Positions 35,533 through 47,951 of a stretch of DNA of 64,000 bases are shown here, piece after piece. This DNA comes from Taxillus chinensis (lineage: Eukaryota > Streptophyta > Magnoliopsida > Santalales > Loranthaceae), in the NCBI GenBank assembly GCA_023512835.1, contig CM042092.1, forward strand, positions 13,862,498-13,926,497, in the 5' to 3' direction. Both the position numbers and the translations under genes were made by a program. Within the stretch, counting starts at the first letter, position 1. Each line of letters opens with the position of its first letter. The notes under the pieces were generated by a model, which saw only the letters and a list, made by a program, of their open reading frames with translations, had not been told where the DNA came from and did not search any database.

Positions 35533-38500
35533 TCACGTGCACCACTCCCTGGCATTTTGGAACATCCGCAGCCAAGGGCTGGGCCCTTTCTTGTCCAAAG
35601 CCCAATGCTTTGGATACCATGGGAACTGCCACATCATGAAGCAACGCTCAGGATGAGGCATCATTGCCAGATGCCTTCCATCTGGAGAGCAAATCGCTGC
35701 AACCCCCAATGGAGAACCATTTAGATTAAAAGGGTAGACTTCTGTTGGTTTCCCATCATCGTCACAATATCTTAACGGAGCTAAATTTGAATCAAGAAGC
35801 TGGTCCAAAATCCCTTCATCTGGGAAATATGCTCTTCCTTCACCATGTGCAGCCCACACCCCCAATGTACTACCCCCCATTCCTCTAAGCATTATGGAAG
35901 GGGAATCCTTTATTGTTACACTTGTGAAACGGCACTCAAACCGACCTGACATGTTGTGTATGAACCTTGGCTGTGATTGATCTCCACCAGTGCCAAGCAC
36001 GCCACCAACTTGGGGGCCAGGAACCCAGCCCAAAAGAGCCATGAGCTGACACCCATTACAGATCCCTAGACTGAAAGTGTCTGGCCGTTTATAGAATGCT
36101 TGGAACTGGTTTAGAAGAGGCTGGTTAAATCTTATGGATGCAGACCATCCCTTTGCAGAATCAAGCACATCAGCATAGCTAAAACCCCCAACAAACACAA
36201 TCCCATGAAACTCCTGCAGGAATATGTTTCCACTAAGAAGGTCAGACATTGTGATGTCCCATGGTTCGAACCCAGCAGCATAAAATGCAGCAGACATTTC
36301 CCTGTCACCATTGCTGCCTTCCTCTCGAATAACAGCTACTTTTGGCTTAGCTGTTGCAGCAATATATTCTTTATTAGTAAATTCAGGTGTAAAAGACAAT
36401 GTCCAGGAAGGTTCACGCCTACTCTTCAACCCTTCCTGCTCAAGATCAACACAAGAGGCTAACCTCTGAAACCTTTCCAGATTAAAACTAGTATCCTCCC
36501 ACATGTCCCTGAGACAAGCAGTTTTCTCATTAACATGAGTAATTCCATCAACTTTTACTTCCACATCAGGGTATCTAGTTGTATGTCCAATGATCTCAGA
36601 AGGAACACCAAGCAGATCAAGTTTTCTTGTTACAGTTTCCAAATTGATCTTGCATACCTCAATAACGACACCAAGCTCTTCTGCAAACAGTGTTTGGAAG
36701 AGATTATTCGATTGTGATTTTAAGTCCAAACACAAGCCACAGTTCCCAGCAAATGCCATCTCCAAGACACAAACGAGCAGTCCACCATCACTAATATCAT
36801 GACCAGCAGAAATGAGATCATCTGAAATCAGTCCCTGAATACCATTAAAGACAGTCTTTAGGTAGGGAACATCATCAAGATCGGGGCACTCATTGCCAAT
36901 CTGGTCAAAAACCTGAGCAAGAGCTGACCCACCCAATCTCCGCTTTCCCTTGGCCAAATCAATGTGCAGCAGAATACCATCATCTCCTAACTTCAAATCA
37001 GGGGTCACTGTTTTTGTTATATCAGGACAAGTGACATAAACACTGATAACAAGATTTCCAGGAGCCTTAACAACCTCGCCTGAGGAATGGGCTGCCATGG
37101 AAAGACTGTCCTTTCCCCCATCAATAGCAATACCAAGTTCAATCATAGCTTCTGAAAGTGCCATAGCAGCATCATACATGTCAGCTCCTTCCCCATCAAG
37201 CTTGGCAGCAAACATCCAATTCCCACTAGCTTTGACATGAGAAAGAGAAGTCACCTGTGCCCAAACAAGATTTGTTAGTGCTTCCCCGATAGCCAATCTT
37301 GCCATTGATTTTGGATCCAGTAGACCCTTGATAGGTTGCTCTCCAATAGCACATGCACCTCCCGTCATGTCGGTATAAGTTTGAGCAATAACTGCAACAT
37401 CAGAAAGAGTAATTTGCAAAGGACCAACAGTTTGCTGCTGTGCCACAAGACCAGTCACACACCTATCAACTTTAGTTGTTAAAAAACGTTTAGAACAGAC
37501 TGATGGGAGCCTCAGTACCCTTTTCAGAGAATCCATAACTGTGATCCCAGGAGCAATATCAAGTGGCTCTCGTGCATGAGACAACCGATGGAACTCAAAG
37601 CATTTTTGAGGCATAGAACCAAGAACTTTCTCAAGCTCTAGATCAACAGCAGGAGCAGGGGAAGGAAGTCCTTTTCCTAGGCATCTTTGAATAGCCAAGC
37701 CATCAACTAGAATAGCCCGCCCATCACCACTTATCGTTCCAATAACAGCCATAGAAACCCTTTCCCTTTCACATATTGACTGTAACAAGCCACGGCTTTC
37801 TGGTTTTACTAGGATTGCATCTTGCTCTTGATATTCTGCACCCCATATCTCCAAAACAGACATTGTGTGATCACCAACTACAATTGCCCGGATATCAATC
37901 TCAGCACCCTTGGGGTATATAATTTCCTTTACAACGTTGCAATTCCCACCAGCACCTTGATCGTGGATACTGATAATTGGGTTATTCTTCCCCATTTCAA
38001 TGCAGGCACGAACAACGCGATACAATTTTTGAGCCATCTCTGCATCTCCACGTTGCACAGCATTAAAATCAAGCTCTGCATCATTTTGCCCACTCACCAT
38101 GCTTGATGCAGCACCACCTCCCATCCCTATGCGATATGCTGGACCCCCAATCTTTACAACTAACATCCCAACGTCAGGCTCTCCCTTTGATATGTGGGTG
38201 TGATCAATCTGTCCAATTCCTCCACTGAACATGATTGGCTTTAACCATTCCCGCCTTTCCCCACATGGAAGTCTCATACCAAAAGTTCTTGTATAGCCCT
38301 GAATCAAGGGCTCTCCAAATTTGTTCCCATAATCTGATGCACCATTGCTTGCATCAACGAGAATCTGCAAGGGTGAAGCCAGGTTCAATGGGTACGTGAA
38401 AGAAGGATCCTCCCATGGAGCATAAGAGCCTTCGATGTTAAGATTCCCAACACAGTATCCGGCAGTAGAGGCAACAACAAAAGATCCTCTCCCTGTAGCA

Positions 38501-39894
38501 TGAGTATCCCTGATGCGGCCACCAGCACCAGTCTCTGCACCAGGATAGGGTGCAACAGCACATGGAAAATTGTGAGTCTCAGCAGTAAATAAAATATCAA
38601 GCTCACGAGTAGTGGTGTCCAGTGGGCATGTTGAGCCAGGCTGAATGGGTTTCAACTGTCTCACTGTGAACCCCTTGATTGCACTTGAATTGTCCTTAAA
38701 TCCGATGACAGAATTGCTGGGATTAGCCTGCAAAGTGCTCTTTACAATCTGCATCAGTGTCTTATTCATTGGCTCACCATCAATAACAATTTTACCTGTG
38801 AAAAACCAGTGCCTGCTGTGCTCACTGTTAGACTGTGCAATATCAAATAATTCCACAGTTGTAGGGTTCCGCTTGATGTCATCCACAAAAAGCTTAGTGT
38901 AGTATTGAATATCTTGTTCATCAAAGGCTAAGCCCATCTTCTCATTAATTTCTTCAAGTGCCTTGCGGCCCATCTCAATCACTGGTACACTTTGAACTTC
39001 CTCTGGATTCACACTAGTCTTAAAGCTGGTCAGTTTCTGAACATAAACACACTCGGTCATTCGATCATGAACCATTGCAGAAAACTCATCAACTTGGCGA
39101 TCTTGCAAACCACCACTGCCAGCCCTAACATTTAAAAGGTACCTCCTTGATCGTTCCAGGCGTGTCACCTCCAACAAACCACATGCTTGGCAAATTGAGA
39201 CAGCATTGGCAGACCATGCAGTTGTAAAAGACAACCGAGGCCCAACCTCAACAATGACCGTGTAGCTGCCGTCATTTTTCTCCTCTGCAAGAAAGCTCTC
39301 GGTTCCCAAATTTTCAGGCTCATAAGTTTCTTGAAGAAGCCATTTCAGGACAGAAAGCTTCTCAGGAGAAAGCTCAGAACGCAACCCAATATTAAAACAC
39401 TGTTCAGTTTTCAACCCCACTATATCACCAGAAATCTTTGTCCGAACCAACTTAAGCAGTTCAGAAGTTGCACTTTCCTGAATCAAGGGGATGCGGTAGA
39501 AATGTATGACATTTTCAGAAGACACCTCAGCCCCCCACTTTGATTCTTCAGTTAGCGCAGTGCTAGCACTATTCAAAACCACACCTGTAGGCTTCTGTTT
39601 AGAAGAACACCTCGATGAAACAAGTCCTCGTTCGAAAACCCCAGAGGTCAGATTATGACGAGACGGAGTACCCCAAAGCGATCTGCGTCTCTGGCCGAGG
39701 GCGTGCTTCTGAAAAAGAAGCTTCTGTCTATGGGTACCCTGTAATAATGTAAAAGAAACCCAAAAAAACACAAAGAAGGTTACCCTTATGTAATAGAGTT
39801 TATTGATTAATTAAAATAGTAATACGCAACCCATGTAGCATACGGAACATACTAGTAAGAACTCTGCCGCTGTCATTCCCAAAGAAGCAGCCAT
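35533..39894 (-). CDS. PUR4: Phosphoribosylformylglycinamidine synthase (FGAM synthase), organellar
   Basis: Two coding exons, 39853-39894 (14 codons, MAASLGMTAAEFLL) and 35533-39738, give 1415 residues, the usual plant length. It catalyses the ATP- and glutamine-dependent amination of FGAR to FGAM in purine synthesis, in plastids and mitochondria. Order: N-terminal targeting region (about 1-70, rich in Arg, Ser and Leu); FGAM synthase N-terminal domain; linker with FDIAQSNSEHSRHWFF; first AIRS-like synthase module (ETHNFPCAVAPYPGAETGAGG, then GGIGQIDHTH and HDQGAGGNCN); second module (GGACAIGEQPIKGLLDPK, GGKDSLSMAA); class I glutamine amidotransferase domain from about 1110. In the last, LGICNGCQL gives nucleophile Cys1241, and MMPHPER gives His1376 and Glu1378. 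The start at 39894 was chosen because exon 1 joins at a good GTATGT donor and TTACAG acceptor, restoring the family pattern EFLL-GTHRQ; the Met at 39771 lies in the intron. All catalytic residues seen are intact. Confidence 0.95.
39739..39852 (-). other. First intron of the FGAM synthase gene (114 nt)
   Basis: GTATGT donor after codon 14 and a T-rich tract ending TTACAG, phase 0. An additional 5' UTR intron is likely, because an AG acceptor (TTTATAG) lies about 35 nt upstream of the start codon, but its donor was not located. Confidence 0.7.
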
Positions 39895-41816
39895 TGAATC
39901 CTCCCACTAATTGTCTTTCTGGGTGCCTATAAAGGGAAAACAACAACAATTATGTTTAAGTTAATAAATGATCTCAAAAGAACAATACAGTGAACTAAAT
40001 TATAAGCACCAGTAAAATCAAAGCTCGAAAATATGAAAAGAACAAAATCACAGATTCTCCAGAAGTAGAAGTGCATTAATCCACATGAATCAACTTATCA
40101 AAGGAAGCAAAAAAAAATGATAAAAAAGTATTATGCACTTTGTGTATACCTCAGACAGTTAGAGAGTGACAGAGTCTCAGTGTCTCACACGGACCCGGTC
40201 TCAAATCTCAATAGTCAAATCACAAAATCAATTGCAGAGGCTGAGAGGCAGAGCGCCAGACCGCCAGTCGCCAGAGCCGGTGAAGGTGAACTGGTGAAGC
40301 CGTGAAGGGTGATGATCGGGCGTCGGATGATGTCGAGCCGTGAAGGGTGATGAGTAATGATCGGCCGTCCGAGGCTGGTGTCGTGAACAGTGAAGGTGAT
40401 TCGGTGAAGGTTGGTCGCCGTCGGCCGTCGGGAGGCGGCAGCGGGCTGGAGCCTGGAGGACGGTGATGGAGCGCGTGGATTGTTTCACCGTGGAGTCGTC
40501 GATCAATTAGGTCATTAGTGTGCGCTGTGGGCCTGTGGCCTACTTTGTGGCCCAAAGTTTGGGGCACAGGGCCTTGGGCCGGCCCTGAATACGGAAATGC
40601 TAGGGAGAACCCATCATTTTTATATTCGGTACAATTTAATAATGAGGGACAAGCTACAAATATATTATGGGCAAATTATAAGATAATTATAGAGCTAAGG
40701 TTTTTTAGAGATGTTATAATTTGTGATTATAGATTCTGGGCATTGCGGAGTGTTTTATTTTCATGATAATTGGCTTATAAGTTGAGGCACATGAGAATGT
40801 TACAAAATAAGAAACATAGTGGTGCAGGTGTAGAAGACATGAAAATAGCACTCACTATAACGGATATTCGAGATATAACAACCAAGACCCCTGCAAACAT
40901 AGAAAATCACAATGTGGCAAGTAAAAATTACTGCCCATGAGCATATGATAAATTATGAAATCCAAATTTATATAATCCTCCAAAGCATACAAATGGATGC
41001 AGTCATAGAACCTACTTCAGAACAAGAATTGTTTTACTTTCATTCATTTTTGTATCTTCTACATTACTAACATTGACTTGGGACAAGCGCCGCCCCCCCC
41101 CCCACCCCCCTTTGTCTTTCTTCCTTCCACTCACACACCTAATAGAAACTTTTTTAATTCATTTTTCTTAAAGATAATCTTCTAAAATGAACTTAAATTA
41201 ATTTTATATTTTTTTCAAGGGCATGTCTGGTATGTCAAATTTCACATATTAAACAAACTCAATATGCTAATAAGAAAAAGATTCAACTGACCCAATTTAT
41301 CATATGTTTTTTGACTATGGATGAAGTGTGGAATAAGAATAGGCTGGGTAGCTGAATGCATATCCCTACTTATAATAATAGATAGGTGATTTTATAAAAA
41401 CAAATATAATTTTCTTTTATGTTTTTATGTTGTTTGGTAGATTGGATATATATTTTGGGTGAATTTTATTTTTTATGACTAATTAATAAAATAAATAAAT
41501 ATTTATTTATTTATTTGACAAGTATATTTTTGACTTTTGAATTTAGTTCTTTAACCTTTTATAAAACCTCATTTATATAATAATTTTTAAAAAAAATTTG
41601 AGTTTTAGGTAATAAATTTTATTAATCGTGTTAAAAACACATTTAACTTAATTGCACCAATAATTTAGAATTTTTTTACAGAAAATTCTATGACTTAATT
41701 AGCCCTAAGTAGGAGAGAGGGAGGAAGATAAAATTAGTGGGCCAAACCGTATTTTCAATGTTTTGTTTGTTATTTCGGGGTGGGAGACGGAGAGCAGTGG
41801 ATCGACGGGGGAAGAA
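39895..41816. other. Region between divergently transcribed FGAM synthase and GNAT genes
   Basis: The two genes are transcribed away from each other from this 1.9 kb interval, so both promoters must lie here. 40190-40600 is a GC-rich block with internal repeats (see findings), possibly the 5' UTR exon of the purine gene or a transposon fragment. 41093-41110 is a C run. TGGGCC near 41738, close upstream of the GNAT start, resembles a site II promoter element. The remainder is AT-rich. Confidence 0.45.
40190..40590. repeat. GC-rich block with internal repeats
   Basis: GCCGTGAAGGGTGATGA occurs twice (near 40299 and 40338), and GATCGG followed by CGTC recurs. The block ends in GGGCCGGCCCTG, which looks like a hAT-type terminus. 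It is open on the minus strand for about 115 codons, but the residues (Pro, Ser, His, Arg) look like GC-rich non-coding DNA. Confidence 0.4.
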
Positions 41817-43693
41817 ATGTATCACTGCAATTTCAGATGTCTGATTCTGGCCCCTCAATCCACCGCAAGCGACAACCTTGGAAGCCGCCGGAGCGACAAG
41901 CTGAAGAATCCTAAGATAGCTTTACCACCACCGCCCCTTTACGTATCCACGAACCGTAACCTCGTGAACCCCGACGACCTCGGAGCCCTGTTCAGTCGCT
42001 GCAACCTCTCCTGCCACCGATTCCCCGTTCGTGACTCCTCCACCGACCGCGTCGAGCCTCCCGACCCTCGAAAGGTTCGCCTCGCCCTCCGCCACAGCTC
42101 CGTCGTCGTCTCCGTCTTCTGCAGACCCGAGGGTCTTGACCTCGCTTCCTCGGACAACTCTGCTTCGGAAGATACGTTGAGTCCCAGGGCTGAGAATTGG
42201 GGAGATTTTCTGTTCGGAAAAGTGATGCCGCCTCTGCCGCAGGTGAATATGATGCCTGACGGTCGGTTGGTTGGGTTCGGCCGCGCCGTGTCTGATCATG
42301 GATTGACTGCTTCTATCTACGACGTCGCGGTACGAACTAAAGCCTTGTGATATTAAAGTAAGGAATTTCATTATATGTTCCCAGTAAGTGGGCAATGATT
42401 TTAGTTGTACGATGCCTAAAAAAAAATCGCACATGCCAAATGATAATTGAGGCACTCTTGTAACAAAATGTTGATTTTACTAGCTCTTTGTAATTCCAGA
42501 ATGTTGAAAGGAGAGAGCTTTTATAATTCAAAGGCCTGTTTCTGCTGAATTTAGGATCTTAGATTTTTAGCTGAGTAAATGAATCATTAATTTGCTGTTA
42601 GTGTTGACACTTAGTTTACCTTTTTCGATGTCTTTTTGGTATTTCATAAGTTGTCAAATGAGTTGCATACTTATATTGGTTTTCGTTACTAAAATTTGCT
42701 GATTTCTAACTCTAAGTGGGTTAAATGTCAAATCTGGTTATTAACTACTGTATTTGAAACTTATATTTAGTATGCAAGCACTCATCGGATTGTTGTCGGT
42801 GCCTCCCAGGTTGTTCCTCCATTACGCAGGAGGGGAATTGGCCGCATAATAGTTAAAAGAATAGTAAGGTTGGTCATTACTTATATTGATATTTTAAATT
42901 ATAGAGCAGCTTAATTTGTTTTTATGGAGGCTCTCTGTCAGTAAACCAAATTATTAATCCACCTCAAATTCCCAATCTAGTGGCCAGCCCTTGGTGGACT
43001 AGTTCTGTCCTGCAATTTTTGTCATTCGTGGTTAGGGAACCTGTACACAGATATTTTGTGTTATCGGGATTCTATGATGTAATCTTTAAATGTATTGATA
43101 GTATTTTTTTTATCTCCATTTGGTTAAGAGTACCTGAAATTATATGCTTTATCATGATTGACTATTGTGGTTGTTCAAATTACCTCTCATTTTACATATC
43201 TGTGGTGGTTATTTGTGGAGAATATTATGTTGTTTTTTCTATTTGACTAATCTTAACATTTTCTTTTCATCATTCCAGAATGCTCTTAAGTAAAGAAATT
43301 TATGACATTGCTGCACTTTGCTCAAAAGAGGAGAGGTAAATTCACTTGTAAGATTTATGGCTTGGAACATTTGCTCAAATCTTGAAGTTGTATCATCTTA
43401 TCTTCTTATATGCTAACTTTGAACATTTGCTTATCAACATTTAGTTCACCAAAAAAAAAAAAAAGAAGAAAAATGGTAGAAAAAAAGACTATTCGTCTTC
43501 TAATGATGCTTCTTTTACTCTCAGGTTATTCTTCGAGGCATGTGGATTTAGCAATGACGTCTTGGGCTCGACCACAATGATGTACACTAGCATCCCTTCA
43601 ACTTCAAGTTTCCGTACCAGTAAAGATGTTGTCAATTGTGCTGGCAGAAAGATACTCGAAGCTCCTCCACTGGGACAATATTTTCCTAATTGA
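41817..43693 (+). CDS. GCN5-related N-acetyltransferase (plastid GNAT type)
   Basis: Four exons (41817-42329, 42810-42868, 43279-43335, 43525-43693) give 265 residues in one frame. The N-terminal 45 residues lack order and look like a transit peptide. The GNAT fold follows: YVSTNRNLVNPDDLGALFSRC (near 48-68), GRLVGFGRAVSDHGLTASIYDVAV (near 150-172), then the acetyl-CoA pyrophosphate loop RRRGIGR (177-183). Next come IVKRIVRMLLSKEIYDIAALCSKEERLFFEACGF and the end strand STTMMYT. This arrangement matches the plant plastid GNAT group, whose members acetylate N-termini and lysines of plastid proteins. An in-frame Met at 41763 adds 18 residues; 41817 is my choice because it is followed by a better targeting-like segment. 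A second acceptor in intron 1 is listed separately. Which plastid GNAT it corresponds to I cannot tell. Confidence 0.9.
42771..42809 (+). other. Possible alternative exon extension in the GNAT gene
   Basis: Intron 1 has two acceptors in the same phase: ATTTAG ending at 42770 and CTCCCAG ending at 42809. The distal one joins YDVA directly to VVPPLRRRGIG, as in the family. The proximal one would insert 13 codons without a stop just before the acetyl-CoA loop. Confidence 0.45.
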
Positions 43694-44744
43694 AACTCTC
43701 TTTAAGCAGGACCATGTGTCCATGAAAGATGGGATGACAACGGGTTCTGTACATTTGTTCTGATTTTTTATCTTTCTTAGGAAGGCATTTATGGGAGTAT
43801 ATCGAAAAAGCTGTATAGAAATAGACTTTCCATTCAATACATTCATATAATTGACATTTTAACGACAATCTCATTCCTCTTTAAAATGTTTCTTTTTCGA
43901 GGGGATTGATCGATTGTTATTACATTATTAGAGCCAATAGGCCGGTAGGCTAAAATAGAGTGTATCGAGTAAAGAGGCAAAACGTCCATCCCTATGTATG
44001 TAATCCCTGTACAGTGTATCACTCCCCGTTTATAGTCTGTCTGTTGGGCGTAAGTGACATATTTTGTTTATTAAAAACAGTTGTGCCGAAACAGCCTTTC
44101 CATTATGTGGATTTATACAATTGGCTATCATTTTTTTTTCTGCCACATTAATTAGCTCCCCTTGCCTTAGCTCCGTGTACAGCCGATTTCTATAAAAAAT
44201 ATCCCCATTTCACCTGTGAACTGTTTTTTCGTTTTTTAAGGTAGGCCTGAAATTATAACAGATAATTTAAAAAACTAACTCCAATATCTACTGAAGTAAT
44301 TGGCAATCCTTTCTTCCTGATAACACTACTTTTTCTTTGCGCAGTTCATACTTGATGAGGAGTTCGCTGCATCAGGACTTACAGTCTGACCTGAAAAAAC
44401 TATTCTGTGACACCGTTGGACAAGGACAGAATAAGGACTGTTATTGTTTGTTATTGTTGTACTTTTTAGTTTGTTGTTTCATCACGTACGCGGGCGACTA
44501 AATCATTGTTTGTCGTTTGCAGATTTGACATTCTAGGGACAGACAAACTCTGCCGATCATTTTATTCATTCATTGTCATAAGGGCTCATGGAAAGCATAT
44601 CCGATGGATCATGGATGCATGTGTTCTCTTGCGGGTGGTTAAGGCTCATAGAAAGCATATCCGATGTATGCATGTGTTCTCTTGCGGGTAACTAATAAGC
44701 ATATGGCTCAAACCTTTTTATTCCCCCTGCAGTTTAAAATTCAA
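43694..44744. other. 3' flank of the GNAT gene
   Basis: No coding frame is supported. 43694-44400 probably includes the 3' UTR. A tandem duplication of about 60 bp lies at 44579-44690. Confidence 0.4.
44579..44690 (+). repeat. Two-copy tandem repeat, about 60 bp
   Basis: Both copies carry GGCTCATGGAAAGCATATCC-like (second copy ATAG) and then GCATGTGTTCTCTTGCGGGT. The first has an extra GGATCATG inside. Confidence 0.85.
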
Positions 44745-45110
44745 ATATCATTTCCCCCTCCCCGCTCCTGATGTGGCTTGGACCGTAACGGAGACAGGCG
44801 AAGTTGCAGTGGAGACGTATTTTGAGGTCCTTGTAGACGAGGTCGAAGCAGCTGATGAGGGACTTGTGGAGGAAGAGGAGGCAAGCGATGATCTTGGCCG
44901 CGCACACAATATCAAAATAAATAAATTTAATCAAGTTAATTAATTAAAATTATTAGAGTGTGTACCTGCTCCGTATCAGCTTCCAGCTATAACTCGAGCA
45001 GCGGTGCCATGATGACGATGATGGCCGGTGTCTTCGATACTGATGGTCTCCTCGTCCTGGTTCTCAGCCTCGTCCTTGCGATTGACGGCTGAAAACGCCC
45101 TCAAGCACGA
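44745..45110 (-). pseudogene. Unrecognised coding remnant with GC-rich third positions
   Basis: Two minus-strand pieces have strongly C/G-biased third codon positions in one frame, unlike surrounding DNA. The first (about 45100-44985) reads AVNRKDEAENQDEETISIED, then a His-rich GHHRHHG, and closes with a stop shortly after. The second (about 44905-44770) reads AAKIIACLLFLHKSLISCFD, then LVYKDLKIRLHCNFACLRYG. A CAG|GTAC donor-like site lies between them, near 44967. I do not recognise the family. The frames do not join cleanly, so a broken gene is more likely than a live one. The plus strand of the second piece is also open (acidic), but its codon bias is worse. Confidence 0.3.
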
Positions 45111-45192
45111 AAAGACAACGTTGGAGTGTTATGTACTACCTGTCCCATCATAACATTGTCAGGGGGCCTTGAGAGTTAAAGATTTTCTGTAA

Positions 45193-45409
45193 CGGCATGT
45201 TTGTTTTTTCGTTTTTGTTTTTAAAATATGATAGCTGTTTTTGAGTATAAAAAATATAAAATTAAAAATAATAAAATATTGTTTTTATTCTTTAGGACAT
45301 AAAAAATAAAAATAAGTTTTTGTTGTTTTTAATTTTTAATTTTCTGTACCCGAAAACAACTATTATATTTTGAAAACGAAAACAGAAAACACCCCAACTA
45401 AACATGCCC
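45193..45409. mobile_element. Tourist-like fold-back MITE
   Basis: 217 bp, flanked by TAA on both sides (45190-45192 and 45410-45412). It begins CGGCATGTTTG, and its reverse complement begins GGGCATGTTTAG. Both halves continue as imperfect inverted copies (TTTTCGTTTT, AAAATATGATAGCTGTTTT) for about 70 bp, so the whole element can fold on itself. A TWA target site fits PIF/Harbinger-derived MITEs. Confidence 0.75.
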
Positions 45410-47902
45410 TAAGACTATCCGAGAGAGGTAAAAAATAATCTGAGGCCTTCTAAAATTTGGAGCCTCAGATAATCACTTCACCTTGTAAAAAGGTAATGCA
45501 GATCCTAAAAATTGTTGTCATGCTCCCTCGGGAAATGAACCCCACATCCCATCCTCCTACTAGTACTCTCAATGTTGTTGTTGTCACTAGTTTTGGGAAA
45601 ATCTGCCTCATTAGCTTCCATTGATTCGAGGATGACAATATGACGAGGATGAAGAGGACAAGACGGAGGTTGGGTCAATCATTGTTGTCACACTCAGGTG
45701 TTGTCACACAGTTTTTTAATAATCTCTTCTATGTTATAAGCTAGTGGAATTGAATGGCCCACTTCATAAAATATATGTTAATCCCATATAGAAACATAAT
45801 TTTTTATATGAACATATAAATTCAAATGCATAAATTTTAAACTTTGAAGGCATTGATATGGAAATTCAAGGTCGATTCTATCATTTAGATTTGATGTTTT
45901 GTATCTAATAGGGTTTCATGATTTTGAATTGATTATCTGAAGGTAGAGATTTATATTCTAAACCAATATTGACGCACAAGAAAGGACACGTGGCTCGGCC
46001 ACAAACTACACTAAAAGATTAAAATATTTTTGATATAATGAAATACCTAATAAAAATAATTAGACTTTAATACTGATTTATTAAGATTAAAATAACACAC
46101 AGACTCATTCGCATATCTTAATATTATTCACTTTAGACTCATCATATAAATACATTATAAAATACATTGTAATATTTTTTAGGCCTACATTAACAATGTA
46201 AACGCCGGTGGTGGTTGTAGTTGTAGAGGAGGATGAAGCAGAGGAGTAACACGTGAAGAGACGCTGACATTAACAGAAAGGGAGAAGTTAACGCTGAGGC
46301 AGGTCATGTGTTATGCACATGACGGATGTCTTGCAGCGTTATTTGCTGCCAACTCGCTGGGTCAAAGAAAGTGCATTTAACTGGGGTTGTAGGTAAGTTC
46401 ACGTTAAAATTATATTCACAATGAACCTAAAAATGCATTGAACTTCGTAACTTTATTAATTTATTTAGTTTGTGAATAAATATTTTGGTTTTCTAATAAA
46501 CAGTTTGATTTTATATGATATTTTTATTTTAAACAAGTATATATTGAAAATAAAATAAAATAAGCAATTAATTTATTTTAAAAATTATATCTTAAAAATA
46601 ATAAAAAATAAAATATTTGTGTGGAACTTGCGAGTCAACAAACATTTCAACCACTAAAGTTGCAAGTCATTTTGACCTCAAGCTATGTCCCGGTCCTTTT
46701 ATTTGCTCTAATAGTCATTATTATTATATAAAAAAGAGTTTAGATCTCTTGCAAAACAAAATGTGAATAATATCCTTATTTTGTTCTAGAAACTGTATTT
46801 TCCTATAATTTTACATTGGACTAAGAAATTAATTTTTAAAATCAAAAATACTATTTATTAGTCAACAATAAATAATTAATAATAACTTGATCAATAAATA
46901 TAAGAAATATTAGTCAAGATTTATAATTGATTGTGATTGTTTTCACACAATGATATTTAGGGGACAAGCAAATATATAGCAGATGAGAATAAGAGCCAAC
47001 ACTGCTAGCAGTTGAAGACTATTAGCCACATATAACAAGTGATGAAGAGTTTAGGACTTACATGTTTGGATAACTTTATACAGTAATTTAACTTTAATGA
47101 ACTTGTAAAGAGGGTTTAAATATGCTACAGATCATAATAGGCCAACAAAAAAAACTCCACAATAAAGCTAGCGCATTGTATTAGAGAAAATTAGGTTGAC
47201 TAAGTCAATAGAAGTCAACTTCATGTTTGAGACCAATAAAACTCAACAAAGATCAATACTCTACCGTTAGTGATCAACAAGAGTCAAAGGTTATATAAAA
47301 AGTTATCATTTAGCACGGATTGTACTTGAAGTGGACAGTTAATCTAGATATTGAGCTATGAGGTCAATTTAGACAACAAGTCAATATGAATATATATGTA
47401 GTGTTATTTATTCAGATGGTGTTGGTGAATCCAAATGTATTTTGAAAATTCATTCCTCATATAGGCATTCCAGTGTTGATAGTGTTTTGGATGACTTTGG
47501 GCTCATTTTGAAGTTTAAGGGCATCTGAGTGATTTTTGGATATTTTATGTATGTTGTTATTATGATTAACATATTTGGTATTAGTTGGAAAAGAAATAAA
47601 CAACTAAAGGCGCTAGGAGAAATGGAAATGATTTGAGGTAGAAAAATCTTATAATTACTCTTTTCTTCGTTTCTTGTGCATTACTAGTTCTAAAATCCTT
47701 CTTGGTTGTTGCTTGAAAATGGAAATTAGGGTTAAGATACATTGGAAATGTACGATTTGCTAATTTTAGTCCATGCGCTGCGCTTCACAATTGATAAGTC
47801 AATCTTATATAAATAATATATATGATACATAAATTGGGGTTAAATTCATCAATCTATTCAAATATAAATTTTAACCCCCAAATACCCAATTCCTCATAAC
47901 CC

Positions 47903-47908
<6 letters not shown>

Positions 47909-47949
<41 letters not shown>
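47909..47949. repeat. (AT)n microsatellite
   Basis: About 20 perfect AT units. Confidence 0.95.

Positions 47950-47951
<2 letters not shown>

Noticed and set aside
41922..42455. 177-codon minus-strand frame opposite GNAT exon 1
   Set aside because: An antisense shadow of a GC-rich exon. The plus strand carries the conserved GNAT motifs and splice sites.
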